From Collinsella aerofaciens (GTDB lineage: Bacteria > Actinomycetota > Coriobacteriia > Coriobacteriales > Coriobacteriaceae), in contig NZ_CABJFS010000008.1 in the NCBI RefSeq assembly GCF_902364945.1, forward strand, positions 37,844-101,843: 64,000 nucleotides of DNA, given 5' to 3'. Below, in pieces: positions 40,478 to 51,300 of the stretch. Both the position numbers and the translations under genes were made by a program. How positions within the stretch are numbered: position 1 is the first letter of the stretch; each line of letters opens with the position of its first letter. The notes under the pieces were generated by a model. The model made no database searches, was not told the origin of the DNA, and saw only the letters and a list, made by a program, of their open reading frames with translations.

Positions 40478-42322
40478 TTAGCAGCCCTCCTTTGCGCAAA
40501 CAGATGCAGGGGCGGTCTGGGCGGACGCGAGCAACGCGCTCCCTTGCTGGCCCTCGAGCTCTTCGCGGCGCAGCTGCGACTGGCAAATCTCGCGATAGAG
40601 CTGGCAGGTCGCGTACAGCTCATCGTGCGTGCCCAGGCCCGCGACCGAACCGTGGTCGAGCACGCAGATCATGTCGGCGTCGCGCACGGTCGAAACGCGC
40701 TGGCTCACGATGACGGTCGTCAGCGGCAGCCCGCCCTCGGCGGCACCGCGCATGCTGAGCTCGCGAATGGCACGGCGAAGCGCCGCATCAGTCTTAAAGT
40801 CGAGCGCCGAGGCGGAGTCATCCATAATCAGGATTTGCGGCGAGCCCACCAGAGCGCGCGCGATGGTCAAGCGCTGGCGTTGGCCACCGCTGAAGTTCTT
40901 ACCGCCCGCCTCGACCGGGGCATCGAGCCCCTGCGGCTTGTTGCGCACGAACTCGCTCGCCTGCGCCATGTCGAGCGCCGCCCAGAGCTCCTCGTCGGTT
41001 GCCGCCTCGTCGCGCCAGGTTAGGTTGCTGCGAATGGTGCCGCTCACCAGCGACGCTCGCTGCGGAACGGTCGCGACCACGTGGCGCAGCTGATCGAGCG
41101 GCCAGGTGCGCACGTCGGCGCCCATCACGCTCACGCTGCCGGTGCCCGCATCGTACAGGCGCGGGATGAGCGAGACGAGCGTGGACTTACCACTGCCCGT
41201 ACCGCCAATAATGCCGAGCGTCTTGCCCAGCGGGAGCTCCAGGGTCACATCGTTGACGGCGTTGGCAGCGCCCGCGCCAAAAGAGAAGCTCGCATGGCTC
41301 AAGCTCAGCGCAGGAACTGGAGCGACATTGCCCGGCTTGAGCAGCGCGACCGGCTGGTTGCCCCCGTCGGTGATGCTCGGCTCGCAATTGAGCACCTCGT
41401 TGATACGCGACGCGCTGGCGCTCGCCTTGGTAAAGACCACGACCAGGTTGGCGACATACACGATGGAGGTCAGGGTCTGCGTCATGTAGTTCACAAACGC
41501 CATGACCTGACCCTGCGTTAGCTCGCCCACGTTGACCTGGATGCCGCCCACCCACAGGATGGCGCACACGCCCAGGTTCATCACAAGAAACGTGACGGGG
41601 TTGAGAATCGACGAGAGCTTACCCACCGCGATGGCAGTATTGGCCTGGTCATCGGCGGCCTGGGCAAAGCGCTCGCGCTCGTGGTCCTCGCGCACGAAGG
41701 CGCGAACCACGCGAGCGCCCGAAAGCCCCTCGCGGCAAATGAGCGCGATGCGGTCGAGCTTTGCCTGCAGCTGCTTGTAGTACGGAATGCAGCGCGCCAT
41801 GACAAACCAAAACACCAGGCCGATGGCGGGCGTGCAAATCAAAAAGATCATGCCGAGCTTAAGGTCGATGACAAGGGCCGCGCACATGGAGCCCACCGCC
41901 AAGAAGGGCCAGCGGATGAGCATGCGCACGCCCAACGCCACGGCAAGCTGCACCTGGTTGACGTCGTTGGTGATGCGGGTGATAAGCGACGGCGTGCCAA
42001 AGCGGTCGAGTTCGGCATAGCTCAGTTTGTTGATGTGCTCGTAGAGCGCGCCGCGAATGTCGGTGCCCATGCCCTGCGAGGTCAGCGCCGCCATCTTTTG
42101 GCAGACGAGCGTAAACGAGATGCCGATCACAGCCATGGCGCCAAGTACCATGCCGTAGTGGACGACGGCGTCCACGTCGTGCGAGCCAATGCCCTTATCG
42201 ATCATCTGGGCAATCACCAGCGGCGTCAGCAGGTCAAAGATCACTTCGATCAACTTGCACGCAGGGCCGATCACCATATATCGGCGAAACTTACCACCAA
42301 AACGCCTGAGCAACTCAATCAT
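40478..42322 (-). CDS. ABC exporter half-transporter with degenerate ATPase site (partner 1 of pair 1)
   Basis: A 614-aa type I exporter subunit: six membrane helices, Walker A GIIGGTGSGKST, signature FSGGQRQRL, Walker B ILIMDDSASALD with Asp in place of the catalytic Glu, and Q instead of H in the switch (VIVSQRVST). This marks a degenerate site, complementary to the canonical one in the gene that follows without a gap. ATG 42322 follows GGGAG by nine bases. No dedicated regulator is seen next to this pair. The last residues (EELEGQQGSALLASAQTAPA) form a poorly conserved tail. Confidence 0.92.
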   Translation of the reverse strand: MIELLRRFGGKFRRYMVIGPACKLIEVIFDLLTPLVIAQMIDKGIGSHDVDAVVHYGMVLGAMAVIGISFTLVCQKMAALTSQGMGTDIRGALYEHINKLSYAELDRFGTPSLITRITNDVNQVQLAVALGVRMLIRWPFLAVGSMCAALVIDLKLGMIFLICTPAIGLVFWFVMARCIPYYKQLQAKLDRIALICREGLSGARVVRAFVREDHERERFAQAADDQANTAIAVGKLSSILNPVTFLVMNLGVCAILWVGGIQVNVGELTQGQVMAFVNYMTQTLTSIVYVANLVVVFTKASASASRINEVLNCEPSITDGGNQPVALLKPGNVAPVPALSLSHASFSFGAGAANAVNDVTLELPLGKTLGIIGGTGSGKSTLVSLIPRLYDAGTGSVSVMGADVRTWPLDQLRHVVATVPQRASLVSGTIRSNLTWRDEAATDEELWAALDMAQASEFVRNKPQGLDAPVEAGGKNFSGGQRQRLTIARALVGSPQILIMDDSASALDFKTDAALRRAIRELSMRGAAEGGLPLTTVIVSQRVSTVRDADMICVLDHGSVAGLGTHDELYATCQLYREICQSQLRREELEGQQGSALLASAQTAPASVCAKEGC

Positions 42323-42476
42323 GTATAGGCGCTCCCTATCATCATCCACATTCAATTCGAACCATGATAGTACCGCCACCCCAAAAGAAGCGTAAACAAC
42401 TCGTCATTTCTAACGGGATTCAGTTTTCAGAGGGGTATACGCGCACACCCAGCCAGTGTCGGGTCAACTAGCATGG

Positions 42477-42482
42477 TATATT
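42477..42482 (+). promoter_or_regulatory. -10 box candidate, coiled-coil surface gene copy 1
   Basis: TATATT lies about 50 bases before the ATG at 42533. The matching site of copy 2 is TATACT at 43768-43773. A short inverted pair (ACCC/GGGT) overlaps the -35 area in both copies. The leader between box and start codon is identical in the two copies. Confidence 0.45.
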
Positions 42483-42532
42483 TACATTAGTGCTACCAAG
42501 TTAGTCGCCGACCCTTGAAATGAGGTGCCGAG

Positions 42533-43524
42533 ATGAACGACATTCTCGCAAGAAGAGCAAGACGAGCAACTGTGGGCATCGCCCTTTCCGCGGCACTTGT
42601 CGCGGGAATCGCCCCCGCAACGGCGATCGCGGCAGAAACCAGCTCCCCCACCGGTGCAGTTGCCTTGCAGACGGAAGATGCGGCCACCGCAAAAGAGAGA
42701 GCGTATGCAGCCATGCAGGAAGCGCTCAAAACCTCGAGGCCGCAAAAGACGCCGCAAGTACTGAGAAACTTGCGGTAATCGATGATGACATTGCCGCTTT
42801 TCAAGAGATCTACGACATGGTGGTGACGGAAGCCGCCAAACGGAGGGAACGCCTTCCCGCCATGCAAGCGAACGTCGATGCAGCCCAAGCCAAATACGAT
42901 GAGGCCCACGACCGGACAAGCGGCCTTCAGGCAGAATTAAATAAGGCAATCGACGACGGAGCTTCTAACGAAACTATTAAGCAGTTGCGAAGTAAGATCA
43001 TGTCGGCAGAAAGGCGAGAAAAATCTTGTGAAGATGATCTTCACCACTGCCAACGCCGGCTCGAAAGCCAGAAAAAACAGGTTCAGTATTTCGAAAGTGA
43101 GGCAAAGGAAGCTAAAGCCCACATCGACGAGGACATAGCCAAGCGAAATGCGCTCCTTAGCGATTTGGAAAAGGCGCAAGCGGCCTATGACGACGCCTGC
43201 AAGGCATACGAAGAGGCGAAAGCCGCGGCAGACAAGGCCACCTCGCCCGAGATAACGCAACCGACCGAGACGACGCCTCCCTCCAACTCGGCGCAACCGG
43301 CCAAAACGGCACAGCCCGCCAGCTCGCCCGCGACCGGCAAAAATACCCCGCCAAGCTCCACCAAGCAGTCGAACTCGAGCAGCGGCAAGCAAGCAGGTAC
43401 AACCGCCGGCAAGCTCGCGAACACGGGCGACACAGCGCCGAGCGCAATCGCACTCGCAGGAATCGCCGCCATGGGGCTCGGAATAACCGCCACAGCCACA
43501 CGCCGCCTCAAGAACTCAAAATAG
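42533..43524 (+). pseudogene. Coiled-coil LPxTG-like surface protein, copy 1, frameshifted
   Basis: The first 65 codons match copy 2 at 43824 (signal peptide with VGIALSAALVAGIAPATAIA). At about 42727-42730 an A-run has four A where copy 2 has five, shifting the frame; the first frame then ends at 42778. The remaining ~265 codons stay open in the next frame to 43524 and keep every feature of copy 2: heptad-like coiled coil, Pro/Ser/Thr-rich spacer, LANTGDTAPS anchor, membrane helix and RRLKNSK. Only one indel separates it from an intact gene, so loss is recent, or the A-run is variable. ATG at 42533 has GAGGTG upstream. Confidence 0.88.
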
Positions 43525-43568
43525 CCGCCAGAGCATACTACCTTCGCCAATCCACAAACCCAGAGACA

Positions 43569-43609
43569 AAAGAGGCCCGTTTCCCCAACCCATGGAAACG
43601 GGCCTCTTT
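43569..43609 (+). terminator. Terminator of surface gene copy 1
   Basis: AAAGAGGCCCGTTTCC and its complement form a 16-bp perfect stem with a 9-base loop, ending in CTCTTT. The corresponding hairpin after copy 2 is at 44859-44899. Confidence 0.88.
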
Positions 43610-43631
43610 ACTTGAAAAAACAGATGGCAAT

Positions 43632-43685
43632 GCCGCCGTCTCTTGTACCACGCAGCCATCAATGCCCAGACAACACTAGCAAGCC
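43632..43685. repeat. Diverged repeat A, tail of the duplicated unit
   Basis: About 50 bases (core AGCCATCAATGCCCAGACAA) recur after copy 2 at 44924-44980. The minus-strand translation reads LASVVWALMAAWYKRRR, like the end of a membrane protein, but no start is visible. It is probably a remnant carried along by the duplication. Confidence 0.5.
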
Positions 43686-43823
43686 GCGTTCCTTAAGGGA
43701 TAGATTTAATGGCTGTTAATCAAGAGGTATACGCGCACGCCCGATCAATGGCGGGCAAACCGCCTGATATACTTACATTAGTGCTACCAAGTTAGTCGCC
43801 GACCCTTGAAATGAGGTGCCGAG

Positions 43824-44813
43824 ATGAACGACATTCTCGCAAGAAGAGCAAGACGAGCAACTGTGGGCATCGCCCTTTCCGCGGCACTTGTCGCGGGAAT
43901 CGCCCCCGCAACGGCGATCGCGGCAGAAACCAGCTCCCCCACCGGTGCAGTTGCCTTGCAGACGGAAGATGCGGCCACCGCAAGGGAAAAAGCGTATGCA
44001 GCCATGCAGGAAGCGCTCAAAAACCTCGAGGCCGCGAAAGACGCCGCAAGTCCCGAGAAACTTGCGGAAATCGATGATGACATTGCCAGTTTTCAAGAGA
44101 TCCACGACATGGTGGTGACGGAAGCCGCCAAACGGAGGGAACCCCTTCCCGCCATGCAAGCGAACGTCGATGCAGCCCAAGCCAAATACGATGAGGCCCA
44201 CAACCGGACAAGCGGCCTTCAGGCAGAATTAGATAAGGTACTCAAGGAGCTCGGCGACGAGGCGCCCAGCGCAGCTGTTAAGGAGCATATTAAGCAGTTG
44301 CGCAGTGAGATCATGGCGGCAGAAAGGCGAGAAGAATCTTGTGAAGATGATCTTCACCACTACCAACGCCGGCTCGAAAGCCAGGAAAAACAGGTTCAGT
44401 ATTTCGAAAGTGAGGCAAAGGAAGCTAAAGCCCACATCGACGAGGACATAGCCAAGCGAAATGCGCTCCTTAGCGATTTGGAAAAGGCGCAAGCGGCCTA
44501 TGACGACGCCTGCAAGGCATACGAAGAGGCAAAGGCCGCGGCAGACAAGGCCACCTCGCCCGAGATAACGAAACCCGCCGAGACGACAAAACCCTCCAGC
44601 TCAGCGCAGCCGGCCGAAACGGCACAGCCCGCCAGCTCGCCCGCGACCGGCAAATACGCTCCATCGAGCTCCACCAAGCAAGCAAATACGACCACCGGCA
44701 AGCTCGCAAACACAGGCGACGCAGCGCCGAGCGCAATCACACTCGCAGGAATCGCCGCCATGGGACTCGGAATAACCGCCACAGCCACACGCCGCATCAA
44801 GAACTCAAAATAG
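43824..44813 (+). CDS. Coiled-coil LPxTG-like surface protein, copy 2 (intact)
   Basis: A 329-aa secreted protein: basic N-terminus (MNDILARRARRATVG), signal core IALSAALVAGIAPATAIA, long heptad-rich coiled coil (about residues 50-240, e.g. AAKDAASPEKLAEIDDDIAS and QVQYFESEAKEAKAHIDEDI), a Pro/Ser/Thr spacer (about 245-290), then LANTGDAAPS, a hydrophobic helix and RRIKNSK. LANTG replaces LPxTG as the likely sortase motif. ATG at 43824 follows GAGGTG by five bases. It is the second of a 1.29-kb tandem duplication; compared with copy 1 it has a slightly longer central loop (ELGDEAPSAAVKEHI). The binding partner is unknown. Confidence 0.85.
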   Translation: MNDILARRARRATVGIALSAALVAGIAPATAIAAETSSPTGAVALQTEDAATAREKAYAAMQEALKNLEAAKDAASPEKLAEIDDDIASFQEIHDMVVTEAAKRREPLPAMQANVDAAQAKYDEAHNRTSGLQAELDKVLKELGDEAPSAAVKEHIKQLRSEIMAAERREESCEDDLHHYQRRLESQEKQVQYFESEAKEAKAHIDEDIAKRNALLSDLEKAQAAYDDACKAYEEAKAAADKATSPEITKPAETTKPSSSAQPAETAQPASSPATGKYAPSSSTKQANTTTGKLANTGDAAPSAITLAGIAAMGLGITATATRRIKNSK

Positions 44814-44858
44814 CCGACAGAGCATTCTGCCTTCACCAATCCAAAAGCCCAGAGACAA

Positions 44859-44899
44859 AAAGAGGTCCGTTTCCCCAACCCAGGGAAACGGACCTCTTT
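44859..44899 (+). terminator. Terminator of surface gene copy 2
   Basis: AAAGAGGTCCGTTTCC and its complement form a 16-bp stem with a 9-base loop. Relative to the copy 1 hairpin it has compensating changes in both arms, suggesting selection for pairing. Confidence 0.88.
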
Positions 44900-44923
44900 A
44901 ACTGCAAAAATTCAAACAACAGC

Positions 44924-45025
44924 ACCGCCGCCTCTTAAACTACGTAGCCATCAATGCCCAGACAACGCCAGCGAGCAGCAAAAGGCACGGGATTAAATTA
45001 TTCAGATAAATGTGACCCTTCAGGC
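44924..45025. repeat. Diverged repeat B downstream of copy 2
   Basis: The left half matches repeat A (43632-43685). The right half (from about 44959) is about 70% alike, by eye, to 53342-53414 (repeat C). Minus-strand reading gives GHIYLNNLIPCLLLLAGVVW, then ALMAT and a stop, again like a C-terminal membrane segment with no start codon. It may be a decayed gene end. Confidence 0.5.
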
Positions 45026-45035
45026 GGTTTTGGTC

Positions 45036-45140
45036 GGCTACCCGCGAGTGCCGGCAGGGCGCTTGGTAGTCGAGCGATCCCGCAGGCGAAGCCGAGGACC
45101 AGCGAGACACCAAGCGCCCTGCCGGCACTCGCGGGTAGCC
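45036..45140. repeat. Long palindrome with perfect 32-bp arms
   Basis: The arms at 45036-45067 and 45109-45140 are perfectly complementary over 32 bp. The centre contains GGCGAAGCC with CCCGC and AGCGAG around it. It starts 15 bases after the SRP RNA terminator (minus strand) in a tail-to-tail region. It shares the CGAAG apex with 1985-2056 and 56894-57018. Confidence 0.85.
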
Positions 45141-45154
45141 GCGGCACCAAAAAA

Positions 45155-45271
45155 CGCCTGCGCACTCGATGGATTCGGATGCCCGACAGAGGCTCCTTAT
45201 GGCTGCTTCCTTCCGGACCTGACCAGATTCGGAACATGTCGTCATCCGAACCCATCGAACGCGCTAGGCGC
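45155..45271 (-). ncRNA. ffs: Small (4.5S-type) signal recognition particle RNA
   Basis: The minus strand contains the hallmark SRP domain IV sequence GGTCAGGTCCGGAAGGAAGC followed by AGCC, inside a long self-complementary rod: CGCCTAGCGCG and TTCGATGGGTTCGGATG at the 5' side pair with CATCCGAATCCATCGAG and TGCGCAGGCG at the 3' side. A run of six T follows (45149-45154). A TATACC or TAAGAT box lies shortly upstream near 45275-45290. It binds Ffh and guides membrane-protein targeting. It sits downstream of the giant adhesin; tadA is 8 kb away. Confidence 0.93.
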
Positions 45272-45352
45272 TCGGTATATCTTACCTGCTCCCGCCCGCC
45301 ACGGCAAGTGGGGCGAACCCATCGGATGGATTCGCCCCACTCGTCCATATCG

Positions 45353-48300
45353 TTAGCGGCGCCTGCGGTACAGGACCGCGCCGCCCGCCACGGCCAGCGC
45401 GCCGATGCCGGCCATGGCGCCGAGCGCCTCAACCGGCAGGCTGCGGTCGCCGGTGTCGGGCATGCCGCCCTTGGAGCTGCCGCCGGAACCGTTATCGGAA
45501 CCGCCACCTGAGCCGCCGCCCGGCGTGCCGGGGTTCTCGGGGGTGCCGGGGGTCCCGGGATTCTCGGCATAGCTGTTGGTGAAGACCGGCGGCATGTTGG
45601 CGTCGCCCTCGTAGGAGACCCTCGCCGACAGGTAGCCCGTCTTGGTGCCGTCTGCCGCCTCGTCGCCCACCGTGACGACGATCCTGTGCACCGCCTTGTC
45701 GTAGGTCACGTGCGCCTGGCCGTCGTCGACCTCGCTCACCGTGAAGGTGTAGGTGCCGGCCTGCTTGAAGGTCAGCGCATCGAACGTGACGCTGCCGTCG
45801 GCGGCATTCTTGGCGGTCGACATGACCTTGCCGTCCCGGCCCTTGAGCTCAAAGCTGAACTGGCCCGCCTTGAGCTCGGCGCCCTTGAGCACCTTGGCGG
45901 CGCCCAGCTTGAGGGTGACGGGCGCGGCCTCGTAGCCGTTGGTGAAGGTCACCGAGGTGTCGTTCGCGGCATTGCCCTCGGCATCCATGAGCTCGTGCTT
46001 GACGGCGAGCGTGCCGTTGCCGGCATCGGTGACCGTCGTGCGCACGCGGTACGTCGTCTTGTCGTATGTCACGCCGCCCGCCGTGCCGGCGACCTCGCGC
46101 AGCTCGTAGCTGTGCGTGCCGGGCGCGGTGTAGGTGACGGGGCCGAGCGCGACCGTGCCGTCGGCGGCGTTCTTGCCCGTCGCCGCGACGCTCTCGCCGC
46201 CGTCGGCGGCAAGCTTGACCAGCTGGAACTCGAACTCGCCCTCGGCCAGGCCACGGCCCTCGAGCTTCTTGCTCACCTTGATCTGGTCGGTGACGGAGCT
46301 CGGCGTCGGGTCCACGCCGTAGGTGTTGGTGAACTCGAACGCGCCCCTGCCCTCGGGCGTGCCCTCTGCGGGCAGGACCTCCGCGGCGAGCGTGCCCGCC
46401 TTGGTGTCCTCGACCACCCTGACCGTGAAGGTCCTCGTCGCCGTCGCGTCGTTGACCACGCCGTCGACCGAACCGGACTCGCTCACCCGGTAGGCGAACG
46501 TCTTGGTGCGCAGGCCGTCGCGGTCGATCTCGACGCCATCGAGATCGCTCGGCTGCCTGAACGTGACGCGGCCCAGCACGACATTGCCGGCGGCGTCGTT
46601 GGTCGCCTCGGTCACCGTCTTGCCGGAGGCGTCGACCGGTGCGGGCGCGCCGTCCAGCGGCTCGATCTTAAAGGTGTACCTGCCCGCGATGTCGGCCTGC
46701 GCCAGGCCGAGTCCAGCCTGGCCGAGCGCCAGCGTCTTGGTGCCCGCGAGGTCGACCGTCGCCTCGCCGGCGCTATAGCCGTTCACGAACGACAGCGTGC
46801 CGTCGGAGCCCTCGGGGTAGACCACGGCCACATCCAGCCCGCCCTTGCCGTCATCGGTCACCTTGACCGTAATGCCGAAGCTCGATGCGACCGCCGTCAC
46901 GCCCGCGGGCAGCCGGTCCGTGCCGTCCTCGGAAACGGTATAGGGAATGGCCCAGGAGCCGTCGGCGGCCCTGGTGGCGGTGCCGTCCGCCACCATCCGC
47001 TCGAGAGCGTCGGTGGTGTAGGCAATGGGTGAGAACGCAAGCCCCGCGGCCTCGCCGTCGCCGGAGGCCTGGTTGGTCGCGGTCGCGACCACGTTACCCT
47101 GGGCATCGCGGACGGAGAACGAGAACTCGCCTGCCGCCGCGGCGCGGCCCGTCAGCGTCTTGGTGGCATTAATTGCCACGTTGCCCTCGCCGCCGAGCGT
47201 TCCGGTGGCCTCGTAGGAGTTCTCGAACGCGACCGTCACGGGCGCGGGCGCCGCCGTGGCGTCATCTGCCGTGGAGACCTCGCTGCGGGTGACCTCGACA
47301 CCGTCCCTGGCAACCGCGGTCGTGACCGTGAGCTTGCCCGTCGCGGCGTCGTAGCCGGGCGCGATGGTCACCGTGCGCGGCGCGGTGTCGTTGGTGTAGC
47401 CCTTGCCGCCGAGCTTGGTCTCGGTAACGGTGAAGCTGTAGGTCTTGCCCGCGTCGGCGTCGGTGAACTTCACGTCGCTCTCCGCGGTCCCGCCGATGAG
47501 GTCGACCAGGCCGGCCGCACCGTCATCGGCCGCGGCCACGGCGTAGACGTCCTTGCCGGTCTTGAGGCCGAGCTTGGCGGCCGTCTCGGCGTCCGCGGTC
47601 ACGGTGAAGGCGAACTGCCCCGCCTCCATGGCGCGGCCGGAGAGCGTCTTGGACAGGCGCACTCCCGCGCGGGCCGAGTAGTCGAGCTCGGTCGTGTAGG
47701 TGTTGACGAAGTCGCCGCCGCTCGCCTGCGCGATTGCGGGCGTCGTGGCCGTGAGGTTGCCGGAGCCGTCGTCGGTCACGGTCACCGTCATCGTGGCGGT
47801 GTGGCCGTCGTAGGCCACACCAGCGATGGCGGAGCCGTCATCGGGCCTGACCTCGCGCACCATGTAGGTGAAGGTCTTGGCGCGCACGCGCTTGCCGCCG
47901 ACCTCGGCGAACCCGGCGTCCTTGATGTCATCGAGCGTGTAGCGGATGGGGCCGAAGTCGAAGGCGACCCTATCGCCCGCCTTGGTGCCGGCGCCGGCCG
48001 TCACGCTGACGGTCTTGGAGCCGTCGGCAGAGCCCTCGGGCATGGGGGCGCCGTCCTCGCCCGCGAGCGTGAACTGGAAGCTGTCGCCCTCCGCCCAGTC
48101 GCGGCCCTCGAGCGTCTTGGTGAAGAGCCCCGCGGTGGAGACGTCCCTGCCCTCGGTGGCCGTTCCGTACGTGTTGGTGAACGCGACAGTCGCGCCGTCC
48201 TCGGTCACGGCGCCTTCGGCCCCCTCGGCCGTGGTCGCGTAGCCCTCGGCGGCATCCTCGGTCACGGTATAGTGCGCGCCCACGGGTAGGCCGGAGATGA

Positions 48301-51300
48301 TCTTCTCCCCGCCATCCTTAAGCGTGAAGTTCGCCTTGCCGCCCGCGAACGTCACGGCGTGCTCGCCCTTGCCGAAGGTGCCAGAGACGGACTCGCCGTC
48401 CCCGTCGGTCAGCGCGACCGTAAAGCCGAACTCGCGCTGGCTGTCGCCGCCGACGACCGTCTTCTTGACGGTGAGGCTGCCCCCGCGGGGCACGCTGTTG
48501 TGGGTCGTGTTGGTCTGCGACTCGTTCTCGCCCACCTTGACCGTTGCGGTGTTGGCGATGTCGTCGACCACGGCGGCTTCGGCGGAGACCTTCACGTCGA
48601 AGCTGAGCGTGCCCGTGGCGCCCGCAGCCTGCTCGCCGAGCGACCAGGTAAGGGTGCGCGTCGCGGCGTCGTAGGCGGCACCGTCGGCAGAACCTTCAAC
48701 ATAGTTAACGCCCTTGGGCAGGACATCGGTCACCGTCACGTCGGCCGCCTGCGCGGCGCCCCTGTCGTCGACGCTGTTATTGGCCCAGCCGATGGTATAG
48801 GTGAGGGTATCGCCCACGCCCACCGGTTTGCCATCCACATCGACCTTGGCGCCCGAGGCGTCCGCCTTGGTGACGGTCTTGGTGTTGTCGTGCGGCGTGA
48901 AGGTGTTGGTGAAAGTCTTCTTGCCCCGCTCGTTGGAGATCTCGGCCTTAAGGCCGGCGCCAGTCTGAGTCACCGTGATGTCGAAGGTGTAGGCGTGCGC
49001 ATCGTCCTCAATCAGGACATCGCCGCTTGCTTTCTCGGTCACGGTCGCGTGGTAGGTGCCCAGATTGGTGAAGCTGAGCTCGCCAAAGGAAACCTTGCCG
49101 TCCTTGTCATTCTTCGCCTCGATTGGGTAGCCCTCGAGAACATTGCCCGCACCGTCGGTGAGGGAGAGCTCAAAGACGAACTCCCCCTTCTGAAGGCCGG
49201 GCTTGCGGCCGCCCGCGAGCACCTTGGTGAGCTCGGAGACGGACGCCGTGGCGGGGGCGGGGTCGAAGGTGTTGGTGAAGGCGGCGAAGGAGACCTGGTC
49301 TGCCGCGATGGAGCCCTCGGCCTTGGAGCCCTCGGCTCCGTTCACCGCAGCCTTGTAGCCAGCGGCGGCGCGCTCGGTCACCGTGTAGGCAGTTCCCGCG
49401 GGCAGCCCCGTGATCCTCGCCGTCTGGCCATCTTTGAGCTTGAGGGTCGCCTTGCCGTCCTCGAACGTCGCGTCACCGTAGGTGCCGGACACTTTGCGGC
49501 CCATGGCATCGGTGGCCTCAACCACAAACTTAAATATCTTGTCCGCGTCGACCGCCAGGCCCTCGCGCGCCACGACGGTCTTGGAGACGTCGAGCTCGCC
49601 CGTCTTCACAGTGTTGGTCACGGTGAAGCCGTCCTTGGCGTCGCCGGTGACCTTAGAGCTGTAGCCCTCGACGGGCACCTCGGCCACGGTGTAGCGGACC
49701 TCGGAGCCGGACTCGGAGTACTTGGGCAGGCCCTTGAAGGAGCCCTTCCAGCCGTTGGACTCGTTGAGCTCGATCGACTGGCCGGCGTCCTCGCCGTCGG
49801 CGAGCAGGCGCACGGTGGCCTTCTTGGCCGCCGGGCCGACCCACTTCTTCTCGACGGGCACCGAGACCTTGGCCGTGGAGGCGTTGGTCACGGTGAAGCC
49901 GTCCTTGGCGTCGCCGGTGACCTTAGAGCTGTAGCCCTCGACGGGCACCTCGGCCACGGTGTAGCGGACCTCGGAGCCGGACTCGGAGTACTTGGGCAGG
50001 CCCTTGAAGGAGCCCTTCCAGCCGTTGGACTCGCTCAGGGTGATCGAATCGATGACGGTATCGCCGTTCTTGAGATTTACTTTGACCTCATCAGGATGGG
50101 GAATCCTGGGGTTCTCCCAGACCTTTTTAATGGGAATGTCGATATTCTCGGACTTACCGATGACGACACCGCCGTTGGCGCCGATGCCGCCTCCCAACGG
50201 CGCCATATTGCCAGAGATCGTCAGCGACGTCTGACCGCCGCCGAGGTTATACGCATCCTCGCTCATCACAGATTTAAGCGCGACGTTCGGCGTGGCGTCG
50301 GTAAAGGACAGGGGCTCGCCGTTGTCACCACCGGGCGAGAATCGCGGGATTTCGGGGTTTGTTGCCGCATAAGTGCCTTCGGGGTTAAACAGCCCACCGT
50401 CTCTGTACCAGCTGACCTTTCCGCCGCCCGGAGCGCGGTTGGCCAAGGTCAGTTTGTATTTGGCGTCTTTGAAGCCGGTGAAGACAAAGTCGTCTCCCGC
50501 CTCACCAGCCGTGTTCCTGGCGATCAGGCCGCCGTCCTGGACGTAGACCTTGGCATCTCCGGTCGGGCAGAACCACATGCCGCCGCCCTGTTTATCCGCA
50601 TGGTTATCAACAACGAGAGCGTTTTCGATATGGAGCGTACTATAGCCAAGATACTCGTTGCCTTCGCTATACACGCCGCCACCCATGCTCCAAGCAGTAT
50701 TGCCCTTGATCTCGCCCGCGCTGAGCGTGACGTCATTCGAATAGGTATAGACGCCTCCGCCGGCGGAAGCGGAGTTGCCAGATATGGATCCGCCCTGCAT
50801 GGTGAAAGCAGTATTCCCCTTTTCGCCGCCCTGGCAGCCCGGGTCAACCACACACACTCCGCCGCCTTTGCCTTTGCCCTTGCCAGACACAACGTTGTTC
50901 TTAATCTCTCCACCCGTCATGGTGAACTCGGCGTTGCCCTCAATATGAACTGCTCCGGAAGGATCGTAGGCCGCCTCCAGCCTACTGCTCCTGTTGCCGG
51001 AAATCTGGCCACCAGTCATCGTGAACTTGGCTCTTTGGTTTTCGCCCTTACCCTGGCCGTACGCAAGCACCGCACTGCCTCGATAACCGTTGTTGCCCTC
51101 GATGCGGCCTCCGCTCATGTCAAAGCGAGCATCGCCCCACAAAATGACGCCAGAAGATGTAAGCCAATAGCAATTGGTGGCCCCGGTAACGACTCCGTTG
51201 TTACGGATAACGCCACCCCTCATAACTACATGAGCGCCACTGGACGCGCGAACGGCACCGCAATACGAATGGCGCAGCTCGCACTGCTCGATAACGCCGC

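Noticed and set aside
42533..42778. An independent 81-aa secreted peptide from copy 1
   Set aside because: Comparison with copy 2 shows it is the front of a frameshifted longer gene.
44940..45245. Minus-strand ORF overlapping the SRP RNA
   Set aside because: Its start falls inside ffs and it runs through the 32-bp palindrome; only its last ~25 codons resemble a protein segment, reported as repeat B.
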